A stretch of 42,427 nt of DNA from Pseudomonadota bacterium. GTDB taxonomy: Bacteria > Pseudomonadota > Alphaproteobacteria > Micavibrionales > UBA2020. Positions 1-7,161 of the stretch are shown piece by piece; position 1 is the first letter of the stretch, and each line of letters opens with the position of its first letter. The stretch is taken from the NCBI GenBank assembly GCA_023444705.1, contig JAEXMB010000054.1, forward strand, positions 1 to 42,427, read 5' to 3'. The translations under genes and the position numbers were made by a program. Under the pieces are notes generated by a model. The model was not told where the DNA came from and searched no databases. It saw nothing but the letters and a program-made list of their open reading frames with translations.

Positions 1-2
1 CC

Positions 3-173
3 CCTACGCTGCTCTGCAAGAGCATGGCGCCGCTGGCACAGGCACAAGACATCACGCCCCTGCCGCAGGAAACATGGGCGACCATCCGCCATACCTTGCG
101 CCTGACCACCGAGCAGGCGATCCGCGAGATGACGGCAACACCCGAATCTAAAGCGCCGCACGGGGCACCATGA
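3..173 (+). CDS. C-terminal fragment of an unidentified protein
   Basis: An open frame enters from the left edge and ends at TGA 171-173, which overlaps the ATG of the next gene as ATGA. About 56 residues are visible, with no motif I recognise. The overlap says it belongs to the same operon as the DppB/DppC-type permeases. A substrate-binding protein or another transporter-associated protein would fit that position, but this is inference from context only. Confidence 0.6.
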   Translation, partial: PTLLCKSMAPLAQAQDITPLPQETWATIRHTLRLTTEQAIREMTATPESKAPHGAP

Positions 174-1117
174 CGCAGGTCCTCAGCCGCATCGGCGCCA
201 GCCTTGCCACCATTGCCGCAGTTTCGCTGCTGGTCTTTGTATTGATGGGCTTGATGCCGGGTGATCCCGTTGACCTGCTGGCGGCGGGCAATCCGAACAT
301 GACGGCGGCGGATGCGGCATTGTTGCGCGAACGCTACGGCCTTGACCGCCCTGTTTTGCAACGCTACGCCAGCTGGGCCGCAAGTGCCGCTCAAGGTGAT
401 CTTGGCTATAGCCGCCTGTTCGGCCTGCCCGTGCTTGATGTCATAGCACCGCGCCTGCTCAACAGCCTGATTTTACTGGGCAGCGCACTTGTGCTGACAT
501 TGCTGGTCGCAATCCCCGCCACCGTGCATGCGGCGGCAAAACCTGATGGCGCACTCAATCGCCTGTTATCAATGCTGGCGCTGACGGGCATGTCGCTGCC
601 CGCCTTTTGGCTTGGGCTGTTGCTGATCGGCCTGTTCGCGGTGACACTTGGCTGGCTGCCCGCCACGGCAGAACTTGCGCAGCCGCGCAGCCTGATTTTG
701 CCTGTCGTCACGCTCAGCCTTGGCATGCTGGCCGGTTATGTGCGCCATTTACAAACCGCGATGGGAGAGGCTCTTCGCGCCGAACACATCAAGACCGCGC
801 GCGCCAAGGGATGCAGCCAAAGCCGCGTGCTGTGGCGCCACGCCTTTCCGCTGGCGGCAACGCCGCTGGTCACACTGATCCTGCTTGACCTTGGCGTGTT
901 GCTGGGCGGCGCGCTGACCATCGAAACCGTCTTTGCCTTTCCGGGCATGGGCAAGTTGTTGTTCGATGCGGTCATGGGTAATGATTTCAACCTTGCGCTG
1001 TGCGGTTTTTTCATTCTGACCGTCTGCGTGGTGCTGGCCAATCTCTGCGCCGACGCGCTGTATGGCTGGCTTGACCCGCGCAGCCGCGGCGACAGCAAAA
1101 ACGGGGGCAGTGCATGA
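170..1117 (+). CDS. ABC transporter permease, DppB/OppB type
   Basis: Inner-membrane permease of the peptide/nickel ABC family, 315 aa, the usual length. It has an N-terminal membrane segment (about residues 12-30), then the family-typical region LMPGDPV and ERYGLDRPVLQRY, then several hydrophobic helices. The EAA loop, which contacts the ATPase, lies at about residues 200-225 (EALRAEHIKTARAKGCSQS). The start is fixed by a 4-base ATGA overlap with the upstream frame. The next permease overlaps its stop, so the two form a heterodimer typical of Dpp/Opp/Nik systems. No ATP-binding subunit is visible in this window; if present it must lie upstream. The substrate (peptide, nickel, other) cannot be told from the permeases. 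Confidence 0.9.
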   Translation: MTQVLSRIGASLATIAAVSLLVFVLMGLMPGDPVDLLAAGNPNMTAADAALLRERYGLDRPVLQRYASWAASAAQGDLGYSRLFGLPVLDVIAPRLLNSLILLGSALVLTLLVAIPATVHAAAKPDGALNRLLSMLALTGMSLPAFWLGLLLIGLFAVTLGWLPATAELAQPRSLILPVVTLSLGMLAGYVRHLQTAMGEALRAEHIKTARAKGCSQSRVLWRHAFPLAATPLVTLILLDLGVLLGGALTIETVFAFPGMGKLLFDAVMGNDFNLALCGFFILTVCVVLANLCADALYGWLDPRSRGDSKNGGSA

Positions 1118-1941
1118 CCATGATGCAGCGCGCCGCCCTGTGTTTTCTTGCCACGCTGGCGCTGACCTGTCTTGGCCTGCCCGTGTTTGAATGGCTGCTG
1201 GGCCACGGCGCCAACGACGTCGATCTGCTCTATCGCTTTGCGCCGCCATCGTCCACGCACTGGCTGGGCGGGGATGAGCTGGGACGCGATGTCTTTTTGC
1301 GCATTCTGGCCGGCGGGCAGGTGTCGTTGCTGGTGGGGCTGAGCGCGGCCATCCTCAGCATGGCCATTGGCACGCTGGCCGGCATCATCGCCGGATACCG
1401 TGGCGGCCTTGCCGACCTTGCGCTGATGCGGCTATGCGATGTGTTGCTGGCGCTGCCCGCCCTGCCGCTGCTGATCATCCTTGCCGCCATCGACCTGCAA
1501 AAACTTGGTTTGAGTGCGGATACCGCCGCCGCGCCGTGGCTGGGGCTGGTCAAGATCGTCTTGCTGCTGGGGCTGTTTGGCTGGGTCACCGTGGCGCGGC
1601 TGGTGCGCGCACGCACGCGCACGCTGGCCAATATGGATTTCGTGCGCGCCGCCGTGGCGCTGGGTCATAGGGATCGCGCCATCATGAAGCGTCATATCCT
1701 GCCCAACGTCATGCCCACGGTCATCACCGCAGGCTGCCTTGCCGCGGGCGTGATGATACTGGCGGAATCGGTGCTGAGCTTCCTTGGCCTTGGCATCCAG
1801 CCGCCGGTGTCAAGCTGGGGCAATATGCTTACCCGTGCGGAAGACAACCTGTGGCAATCACCGCTGCTGGGTTTCTTTCCCGGGCTGATGATCTTTCTGA
1901 CCGTGCTGGCGCTCAACAGCTTTGCGGCAAGAAAACCCTAA
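1114..1941 (+). CDS. ABC transporter permease, DppC/OppC type
   Basis: Second permease of the Dpp/Opp-like importer, 275 aa, overlapping the dppB-like gene by 4 bases. Family marks are HWLGGDELGRDVFLRILAGG near residues 47-66, several membrane helices, the EAA loop around residues 175-200 (FVRAAVALGHRDRAIMKRH), and the conserved SFLGLGIQPPVSSWGNML near residue 222. The C-terminus ends in NSFAARKP, a little shorter than the usual DppC ending (typically LGDGLRDALDP-like). This is either natural variation or a small 3' erosion. The following gene is convergent, so the operon ends here. No clear terminator hairpin follows. Confidence 0.88.
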   Translation: MTMMQRAALCFLATLALTCLGLPVFEWLLGHGANDVDLLYRFAPPSSTHWLGGDELGRDVFLRILAGGQVSLLVGLSAAILSMAIGTLAGIIAGYRGGLADLALMRLCDVLLALPALPLLIILAAIDLQKLGLSADTAAAPWLGLVKIVLLLGLFGWVTVARLVRARTRTLANMDFVRAAVALGHRDRAIMKRHILPNVMPTVITAGCLAAGVMILAESVLSFLGLGIQPPVSSWGNMLTRAEDNLWQSPLLGFFPGLMIFLTVLALNSFAARKP

Positions 1942-1954
1942 GCCGCCTTACCCC

Positions 1955-2188
1955 TTAATGCCCGTGGCTGTCGCATTCCGGGGTGCCGCGCTTGCTGCAG
2001 CCGCCGCAGGCATTGCCGCAACTGCCGATTTTATCGTCGGCGCTGTGGTCGTGTGCGTGAACGTCGTCTTCGCCAAACAGCGCGGGGTCAAGCAACAGGG
2101 TATCGCGCTCGCCCGCGGGAAGGGGGTCGGTCGCGATCACCTGTTGCGTGTTGTCGCTGCTCAGGAATTCATCAAGAAAGCGTGTCAT
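1955..2188 (-). CDS. Small Cys/His-rich protein downstream of alanine dehydrogenase
   Basis: A 77-aa protein with no family I recognise. The N-terminal half is acidic and soluble. The C-terminal third carries H44-x-H46-x-H48, then C57-x3-C61-x2-C64-x7-C72, and ends in H-G-H, so a metal site (Zn, Fe-S or Cu) is plausible. A good ribosome-binding site (GCAGGGA) lies just before the ATG. The gene begins 11 bases after the alanine dehydrogenase stop on the same strand, which suggests cotranscription and argues that it is real. Function unknown; metal binding is inference from the residues. Confidence 0.6.
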   Translation of the reverse strand: MTRFLDEFLSSDNTQQVIATDPLPAGERDTLLLDPALFGEDDVHAHDHSADDKIGSCGNACGGCSKRGTPECDSHGH

Positions 2189-2199
2189 CGTCCCTGCCT

Positions 2200-3318
2200 T
2201 TATGCCGCCAGCTGTTCTTCGGCCTGGCTATAGGCCAGCTTGAGGTCATGGGCAACTTCGGCCTGCGTGATCTTGCCTTTGCATACGGTCAGGCCGTTGC
2301 GCAGATGGCGGTTATCCTGCAATGCCTTGACCCAGCCCTTGTTGGCGATTTCAAGCCCATAGGGCAGGACAGCGTTGTTGAGCGCATAGGCCGAGGTACG
2401 GGGCACCGCACCCGGCATGTTGGCGACGCAATAATGCACGATACCTTCGACTTCGTAGGTCGGGTTGTCGTGCGTGGTGGGCTTGGATGTTTCAGCGCAG
2501 CCGCCCTGATCGATCGCGATGTCGACGATCACCGATTTGGGGCGCATTTTCTTGAGCAAGTCGCGCGTGATCAGCTTGGGCGCCAGCGCGCCCGGGATCA
2601 GCACGGCACCAATCACCATGTCTGCGCGCATGACGTATTTTTCAACAGCGTCCTGCGTCGAATAGACGATGTTGGCGCGATTGCCGAACAGGTCGTCAAG
2701 CTGGCGGATGCGGTCGAGGTTGCGCTCGAGAATCGTCACGCGCGCTTCCATGCCGATCGCCATTTTGGCGGCATTGGTGCCTGCGACACCGCCGCCGAGG
2801 ATAGTAACCTGTGCTGCCGAAACGCCGGGAACGCCGCCGACAAGAATACCCGAACCGCCGATGGGCGCGTGCAGGTGATAGGCGCCGATGTGAACGCCCA
2901 TGCGGCCCGCAACTTCGCTCATAGGGGCCAGCAACGGCAGGCCGCCGCGATCAGAGGTAACGGTTTCATAGGCAATCGCAATGCACTTGCTGTCGATCAG
3001 CCCTTGCGCCTGCACCGGATCGGCGGCGAGGTGCAGATAGGTGAACAGGATCTGCCCTTCGCGCAGCATCTTGGTTTCAGAGGGCTGGGGCTCTTTCACC
3101 TTCACGATCATATCGGCCTGCGCGAAAACTTCGGCGGCGGTCGCAAGGATGGTCGCGCCAGCCGCGCGATAGTCGTCATCCGATGCCTGAATGCCAAGGC
3201 CCGCACCGGTTTCGACAACCACCTGATGGCCGTTGCGCACATATTCGCGCACCGACGACGGGGTCAGGCCAACGCGGTATTCTTTGGTTTTGATTTCTTT
3301 GGGGCAGCCGATCAACAT
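2200..3318 (-). CDS. ald: Alanine dehydrogenase
   Basis: NAD-dependent L-alanine to pyruvate plus ammonia, 372 aa, the family length. The start MLIGCPKEIKTKEYRVGL matches the conserved N-terminus of Ald. Reading farther upstream adds an unlikely 17-residue leader, so ATG at 3318 was chosen, preceded by a purine-rich AAGAGAAA. The catalytic region includes VKVKEP (Lys) and LFTYLHLA (His). The Rossmann nucleotide site is ILGGGVAGTNAAKMA, around residues 172-186. It is divergent from the ornithine aminotransferase gene and followed by the small Cys-rich gene. With rocD it points to amino-acid catabolism and nitrogen balance. Confidence 0.95.
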   Translation of the reverse strand: MLIGCPKEIKTKEYRVGLTPSSVREYVRNGHQVVVETGAGLGIQASDDDYRAAGATILATAAEVFAQADMIVKVKEPQPSETKMLREGQILFTYLHLAADPVQAQGLIDSKCIAIAYETVTSDRGGLPLLAPMSEVAGRMGVHIGAYHLHAPIGGSGILVGGVPGVSAAQVTILGGGVAGTNAAKMAIGMEARVTILERNLDRIRQLDDLFGNRANIVYSTQDAVEKYVMRADMVIGAVLIPGALAPKLITRDLLKKMRPKSVIVDIAIDQGGCAETSKPTTHDNPTYEVEGIVHYCVANMPGAVPRTSAYALNNAVLPYGLEIANKGWVKALQDNRHLRNGLTVCKGKITQAEVAHDLKLAYSQAEEQLAA

Positions 3319-3410
3319 GGTTTTTCTCTTTCCGCATCCGCAGATGTTTGGGTTATAAACGCAGTGCAAAGATACTCCTCCGCCCGCGCCAATTCAACAA
3401 GAGAGGTATT

Positions 3411-4658
3411 ATGACCAAAGCCGCACTCGCCACCTTCCCCGCCCTGCCCGACAACACCGCCGACGCCATCGCGCAAGAGGCGAAAAGCGTCGCCGCCAAC
3501 TATAAACCGCTGCCGGTTATGCTGCACCGCGGCGAAGGGCTTTATTTGTGGGACCGCGAGGGCAACAAATACCTCGACATGATGTCGGCCTATTCCGCCG
3601 TCAGCCACGGCCACAGCCACCCGCGCATCGTGGCAGCGCTGAGCGATCAGGCAAAAACGCTGGCGATGACCAGCCGCGCCTTTTACACCGACACGCTGGC
3701 GCCGTTTGCGCAAAAGCTCTGTGCCCTTGCCAGTCTTGATATGATGTTGCCGATGAACACAGGGGCCGAGGCTGTTGAAACCGCCGTCAAGGCCGCACGC
3801 CTGTGGGGCTACCGCGACAAGAAAATCCCCGAGAACAAGGCCGAGATCATCGTCGCGGCCGGCAACTTCCACGGACGCACCACCACCATCGTCAGCTTTT
3901 CATCCGAGGCAGACTATAAAAAAGACTTCGGCCCCTTCACGCCCGGTTTCGTGATGACGCCCTACGGCGACCTTGGCGCGATTGAAAAAGCCATCACACC
4001 CGATACCTGCGCCGTGTTGCTGGAGCCCATTCAGGGCGAGGCCGGTATCGTCACGCCGCCGCAAGGATTCCTCAAAGACCTGCGCGCGCTGTGCGACAAA
4101 CACAATGTGTTGCTGGTGCTTGACGAAGTGCAATCGGGCCTTGGGCGCACCGGCAAGACGTTTTGCTTTGAGCATGAAGGCATCACGCCCGACCTGCTGA
4201 TCCTTGGCAAGGCGCTGGGCGGTGGCGTGCTGCCGGTATCGGCTGTCGTTGGCAAACAAAAGGTGCTTGGGCTGTTCAAACCGGGCAGTCACGGGTCGAC
4301 CTTTGGCGGTAATCCGCTGGCATGCCGTGTGGGGTATGAGGCGCTGTGCGTGCTGGAAGACGAACAGCTGGTGGAAAACAGCGCCAGGCTTGGCGCCTAT
4401 ATGAAGGCTGAACTTGAAAAGATCGACCATCCCGCCATCCGTTCCGTGCGCGGCAAGGGGCTGTGGATCGGCGTTGACTTCGACCCCGCACAAGTCGCTG
4501 CACGCACCGTCTGCGAAAAGCTGATGGCGCGCGGCATCCTGTCGAAAGAAACGCATGACACCGTCGTGCGCTTCGCACCGCCGCTGACCATCACGCAGAA
4601 GGAAATCGATTTCTGCCTTGGCGAGCTGAAGGCCGTGCTGAAAGAACTGAACACCTAA
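3411..4658 (+). CDS. rocD: Ornithine--oxo-acid aminotransferase
   Basis: PLP enzyme converting ornithine and 2-oxoglutarate to glutamate semialdehyde and glutamate; 415 aa, class III aminotransferase. Visible marks are YLDMMSAYSAVSHGHSHP near residue 53, MNTGAEAVETAVK, NFHGRTTT, EPIQGEAG, LDEVQSGLGRTGK (PLP-contact Asp), the Schiff-base lysine in LGKALGGGVLPVSAVVG, and HGSTFGGNPLA. The start is fixed by GAGAGG five bases upstream. A weak sigma-70-like pair (TTGGGT, 17 bases, GATACT) lies at 3348-3376. A strong hairpin terminator follows. Other class III aminotransferases are less likely because the AYSAVSHGH region is typical of ornithine aminotransferase. Confidence 0.93.
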   Translation: MTKAALATFPALPDNTADAIAQEAKSVAANYKPLPVMLHRGEGLYLWDREGNKYLDMMSAYSAVSHGHSHPRIVAALSDQAKTLAMTSRAFYTDTLAPFAQKLCALASLDMMLPMNTGAEAVETAVKAARLWGYRDKKIPENKAEIIVAAGNFHGRTTTIVSFSSEADYKKDFGPFTPGFVMTPYGDLGAIEKAITPDTCAVLLEPIQGEAGIVTPPQGFLKDLRALCDKHNVLLVLDEVQSGLGRTGKTFCFEHEGITPDLLILGKALGGGVLPVSAVVGKQKVLGLFKPGSHGSTFGGNPLACRVGYEALCVLEDEQLVENSARLGAYMKAELEKIDHPAIRSVRGKGLWIGVDFDPAQVAARTVCEKLMARGILSKETHDTVVRFAPPLTITQKEIDFCLGELKAVLKELNT

Positions 4659-4674
4659 AGACGACTGCAATATT

Positions 4675-4717
4675 AAGAAGAAAAGCGCCGGACACCATGT
4701 TTGGCGCTTTTCTTCTT
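4675..4717 (+). terminator. Rho-independent terminator after rocD
   Basis: Perfect 15-bp inverted repeat: left arm 4675-4689 (AAGAAGAAAAGCGCC), 13-base loop, right arm 4703-4717 (GGCGCTTTTCTTCTT). The right arm itself is T-rich. It lies 17 bases after the rocD stop. Confidence 0.88.
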
Positions 4718-4892
4718 GCCATAACCCCAGTCAATTCTTTTTAACCATTGTTCGCTAATCTGCACACAGGACAGACGAGCGGTTTGAGGGAATCAGATTC
4801 GTCCACCGGCCAGCCGAAAAGGCGGCAGTCCAACCAACAAAGGGGAACTTGGGCGGCAAACAAGCAACCGCCCGCTTACTGGGGGAAGAACA

Positions 4893-5555
4893 ATGATCTA
4901 CCATCTGCGCGAGCTGCTGAAGAAAATGGGCGCACCGGATCTGGGTGATAAGCGCCGCCTTGAGTGGTACTACTTCGACAAGGCGCGCAACCAGCTTGCC
5001 GGTTTCGCGGAAATCAGGCTCGAAGCCGGTGGCGAGTTCCTCGTCGCCGAACTCAAGCGCTATCAGGACAATCACATCGACGACAACGGCAAAAAGCACG
5101 AACGCTTTGAGGAAAGCTTCTTCCTTTATGCCGAGCGCACCGCACGCCCCGACCACTACCGCGTGACCCGCCTGAGCTTTGACGGCGAGGATTACGGCCA
5201 CCCCACCAAGCCGATCATCGAGCTGGGCCTTGGCGTCTTCCACGCCCGCGCGCTCGACATCAGCATCCGCATGGTGGAGCAGACTTTCAACAAAGGCGAC
5301 ATGCTGCAACCAACCGAAACCGACGCGCCCGTCAACGACATGGTGAAAAAGCCGGTTGTGCTGGCGCCTGCCGCACCGCCGCCCGTGCCGGTGCCTGCTG
5401 CCTCCATCGGCAAATTCAAACGCAAAAACACGGGACGCAAGCGCGTCGTCAATACCGAGAGCGTCGAATTCCCCGCCAAGAGCATCCAGCAGGAGGCCTA
5501 CGGCGTGGTCGTCCCCTTCCGCCCGCGCACGGCCGGCATGGGCATGGGCCGCTGA
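4893..5555 (+). CDS. Conserved-looking protein of unknown function with proline-rich linker
   Basis: A 220-aa soluble protein I do not recognise. Residues 1-145 look folded and mixed alpha/beta. Residues about 150-170 form an Ala/Pro/Val-rich linker (APAAPPPVPVPAA). A strongly basic stretch follows (KFKRKNTGRKR, about residues 171-181), and the end is VVPFRPRTAGMGMGR. No signal peptide or membrane segment is seen. A strong GGGGGAAG ribosome-binding site precedes the ATG. The gene stands alone between two strong terminators, so it is monocistronic. The basic patch after a flexible linker could contact nucleic acid or an acidic partner, but that is only inference. Confidence 0.75.
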   Translation: MIYHLRELLKKMGAPDLGDKRRLEWYYFDKARNQLAGFAEIRLEAGGEFLVAELKRYQDNHIDDNGKKHERFEESFFLYAERTARPDHYRVTRLSFDGEDYGHPTKPIIELGLGVFHARALDISIRMVEQTFNKGDMLQPTETDAPVNDMVKKPVVLAPAAPPPVPVPAASIGKFKRKNTGRKRVVNTESVEFPAKSIQQEAYGVVVPFRPRTAGMGMGR

Positions 5556-5580
5556 TAAAAACTTTCTCTGTGACCAAAGA

Positions 5581-5610
5581 AAATCCCCGGACTTTTCAGT
5601 CCGGGGATTT
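5581..5610. terminator. Bidirectional terminator between the 4893 gene and ptsN
   Basis: 13-bp perfect stem: AAATCCCCGGACT at 5581-5593, loop TTTC, AGTCCGGGGATTT at 5598-5610. It is flanked by T-rich sequence on the right and A-rich sequence on the left, so it can stop transcription from both strands. It separates the convergent 4893 gene and ptsN. Confidence 0.9.
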
Positions 5611-5642
5611 TTCTATCGCATTCTTTTTTGCCGCAGACGGTT

Positions 5643-6128
5643 TTAGCACGCCAGCGGTTGCGCCTGTGTGGTGATCCAGCCACGCACCAGTTCGGCAATC
5701 ACGCTTTCATCACGCGTTGCGCGCAAGGACGACACAATATCGCCATCCTTGAGAAAGCGCGACATCTGCGCCAGCACTTTCAAATGCTGGGTCGTCTTGC
5801 TTTCGGCGGGGGCCAGCAACATAAAGATGATGTCGACCGGCTCGCCATCGATCGCGTCATAGTCAAGCGGGGCATGCATTCGTGCCAGCACGCCATAGGT
5901 GCGGCTGACGCCCGGAACCTTGACGTGGGGAATGGCGACACCGCCGCCGATACCCGTGGTGCCGATGCGCTCGCGCTCGAGCAAGGCCCCCAGCAGATCA
6001 TCGGCATTGCCGCCGAACATCAGCGCCGTGCGCTCGGCAATGGCGCGGAAGGCCTGGCGCTTGCTGGTGGCGGACAGGTTGGCAATAATCATGTCGGCCT
6101 GAATGACGCAAGGGGCGGTTACGGGCAT
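5643..6128 (-). CDS. ptsN: PTS IIA-Ntr regulatory protein
   Basis: Cytoplasmic phosphoacceptor of the nitrogen-related phosphotransferase system, 161 aa (family about 150-160). The active histidine is in GIGGGVAIPHVKVP, around residues 60-73. TGIGGGVAIPH and the later VDIIFMLLAP are typical of EIIA-Ntr. The start has a strong GGGGAGGGA ribosome-binding site. It lies downstream of rpoN and hpf on the same strand, the usual alphaproteobacterial cluster, where PtsN links nitrogen/phosphate status to potassium transport and stress control. EI-Ntr and NPr are not in the window. Confidence 0.93.
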   Translation of the reverse strand: MPVTAPCVIQADMIIANLSATSKRQAFRAIAERTALMFGGNADDLLGALLERERIGTTGIGGGVAIPHVKVPGVSRTYGVLARMHAPLDYDAIDGEPVDIIFMLLAPAESKTTQHLKVLAQMSRFLKDGDIVSSLRATRDESVIAELVRGWITTQAQPLAC

Positions 6129-6242
6129 GACATCCCTCCCCGCGCCGTTGCATCAGCAGGCGCATGACAGTGACCAGTGCGTTTCTTCACAATATCGCTT
6201 CGCATTGCTTCTCAAGGCGTCAGTGGCGCATGGGCGAGGCTG

Positions 6243-6842
6243 TTAGCCCGCCGCGCGCTTGCCGCCTTCCTTGTTGCGGCTGGCCAATCCATCGGGGTCG
6301 ATCCAGCCGATGTTGCCGTCTTTGCGGCGGTACACGACGTTATAGCCGCCGTGCGCGGGATTTTTAAACATCAAAAACGGCAGGTCGCGCAACTCGAGCT
6401 GCATCACGGCGTCAGATACCGCAAGCGACTGGATCTGCGTTTCAAGTTCGGCAACCACTGCGGGCTCGTTGCCGCCTTCGGCCTCGTTTTCAACATCAAA
6501 GGTGGTGTAAGCCGCGACATGCAGCTCGGCTGCGTCTTCCTTGCGGTGATGGTCGCGCAGCTTGTCTTTGTAGCGGCGCAGGCGCGTGGCCAGCTTTTCC
6601 GCGGCACTGTCAAAGGCGGGGTAGACTTCCTCGCCCTGCGCGCTGGCTTCAAGTACGTCGCCGCGCGACAGGCGGATGGAAATCAGCGCCAGATAGCGGT
6701 GGTTCTTTTCCTTGGTAAAGGTGACTGTGGCGTCGAGATTGCCGCCGAAATACTTTTCGCCAAGCGCGCCCAGCACGGTTTCTGCATGTGTGGTCAGTGC
6801 GTTGCCCACGTCGAGGTGAAGGCCTTTCACGGTAACTTGCAT
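6243..6842 (-). CDS. hpf: Ribosome hibernation promoting factor, long form
   Basis: 199 aa, the long HPF type that dimerises ribosomes (100S). The N-terminal S30AE/RaiA domain occupies about residues 1-105 (VTVKGLHLDVGNAL, ALISIRLSRGDVLEASAQGEEVYPAFD). The C-terminal dimerisation domain, about residues 135-190, has the conserved DLPFLMFKNPAHGGYNVVYRRKDGNIGWIDP pattern. An AGGACA ribosome-binding site precedes the ATG. It is placed between rpoN and ptsN as in many proteobacteria. It acts in stationary phase or stress. Confidence 0.93.
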   Translation of the reverse strand: MQVTVKGLHLDVGNALTTHAETVLGALGEKYFGGNLDATVTFTKEKNHRYLALISIRLSRGDVLEASAQGEEVYPAFDSAAEKLATRLRRYKDKLRDHHRKEDAAELHVAAYTTFDVENEAEGGNEPAVVAELETQIQSLAVSDAVMQLELRDLPFLMFKNPAHGGYNVVYRRKDGNIGWIDPDGLASRNKEGGKRAAG

Positions 6843-7161
6843 GACAGATGTCCTTTCTTGTTGTTTTTAGTGACAGTTGGTTTGATCGCGGTTCTACCGG
6901 CGAATGACGGGCGGTATGTGTGTTGCGCGCAGGGCGCGGTCATACGGGCGATCATGGCACGGCGGAAATGAAGAAGGGGTAAACCCCAATGTATGATGCG
7001 TCAGACTGTTTTGACGAATGTCCTTCATGCTGTTTGGCTGTATGCAGCGGCCATACTTCTAATATAGATCATCGCCGGTAAAGTCAAAGTTAAGATGCAG
7101 CGCACAATAAATAAATACCATTGAAATCAATGACATTTATTGTTTTTATGAAAATGTGGGT
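6843..7161. other. Intergenic region between rpoN and hpf
   Basis: 319 bases with no supported gene. The part near rpoN (7060-7150) is AT-rich compared with the surroundings and contains the nested palindrome described separately. The part near hpf presumably holds the hpf promoter, but I could not pick a convincing -35/-10 pair. No sigma-54 type GG-N10-GC site was convincing here. Confidence 0.6.
7104..7143. repeat. Nested AT-rich inverted repeat between rpoN and hpf
   Basis: Outer arms ACAATAAAT (7104-7112) and ATTTATTGT (7135-7143) enclose inner arms CATTGA (7119-7124) and TCAATG (7127-7132). It lies 19 bases after the rpoN stop on the minus strand. It could be a weak terminator/attenuator of rpoN or an operator for hpf. 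The stem is AT-rich and has mismatches between the two nested parts, so a classic strong terminator is not certain. Confidence 0.55.

Noticed and set aside
2053..3414. Long open frame on the plus strand opposite ald
   Set aside because: It is the antisense shadow of a clear alanine dehydrogenase; the translation is rich in His/Gly/Arg and has no family likeness.
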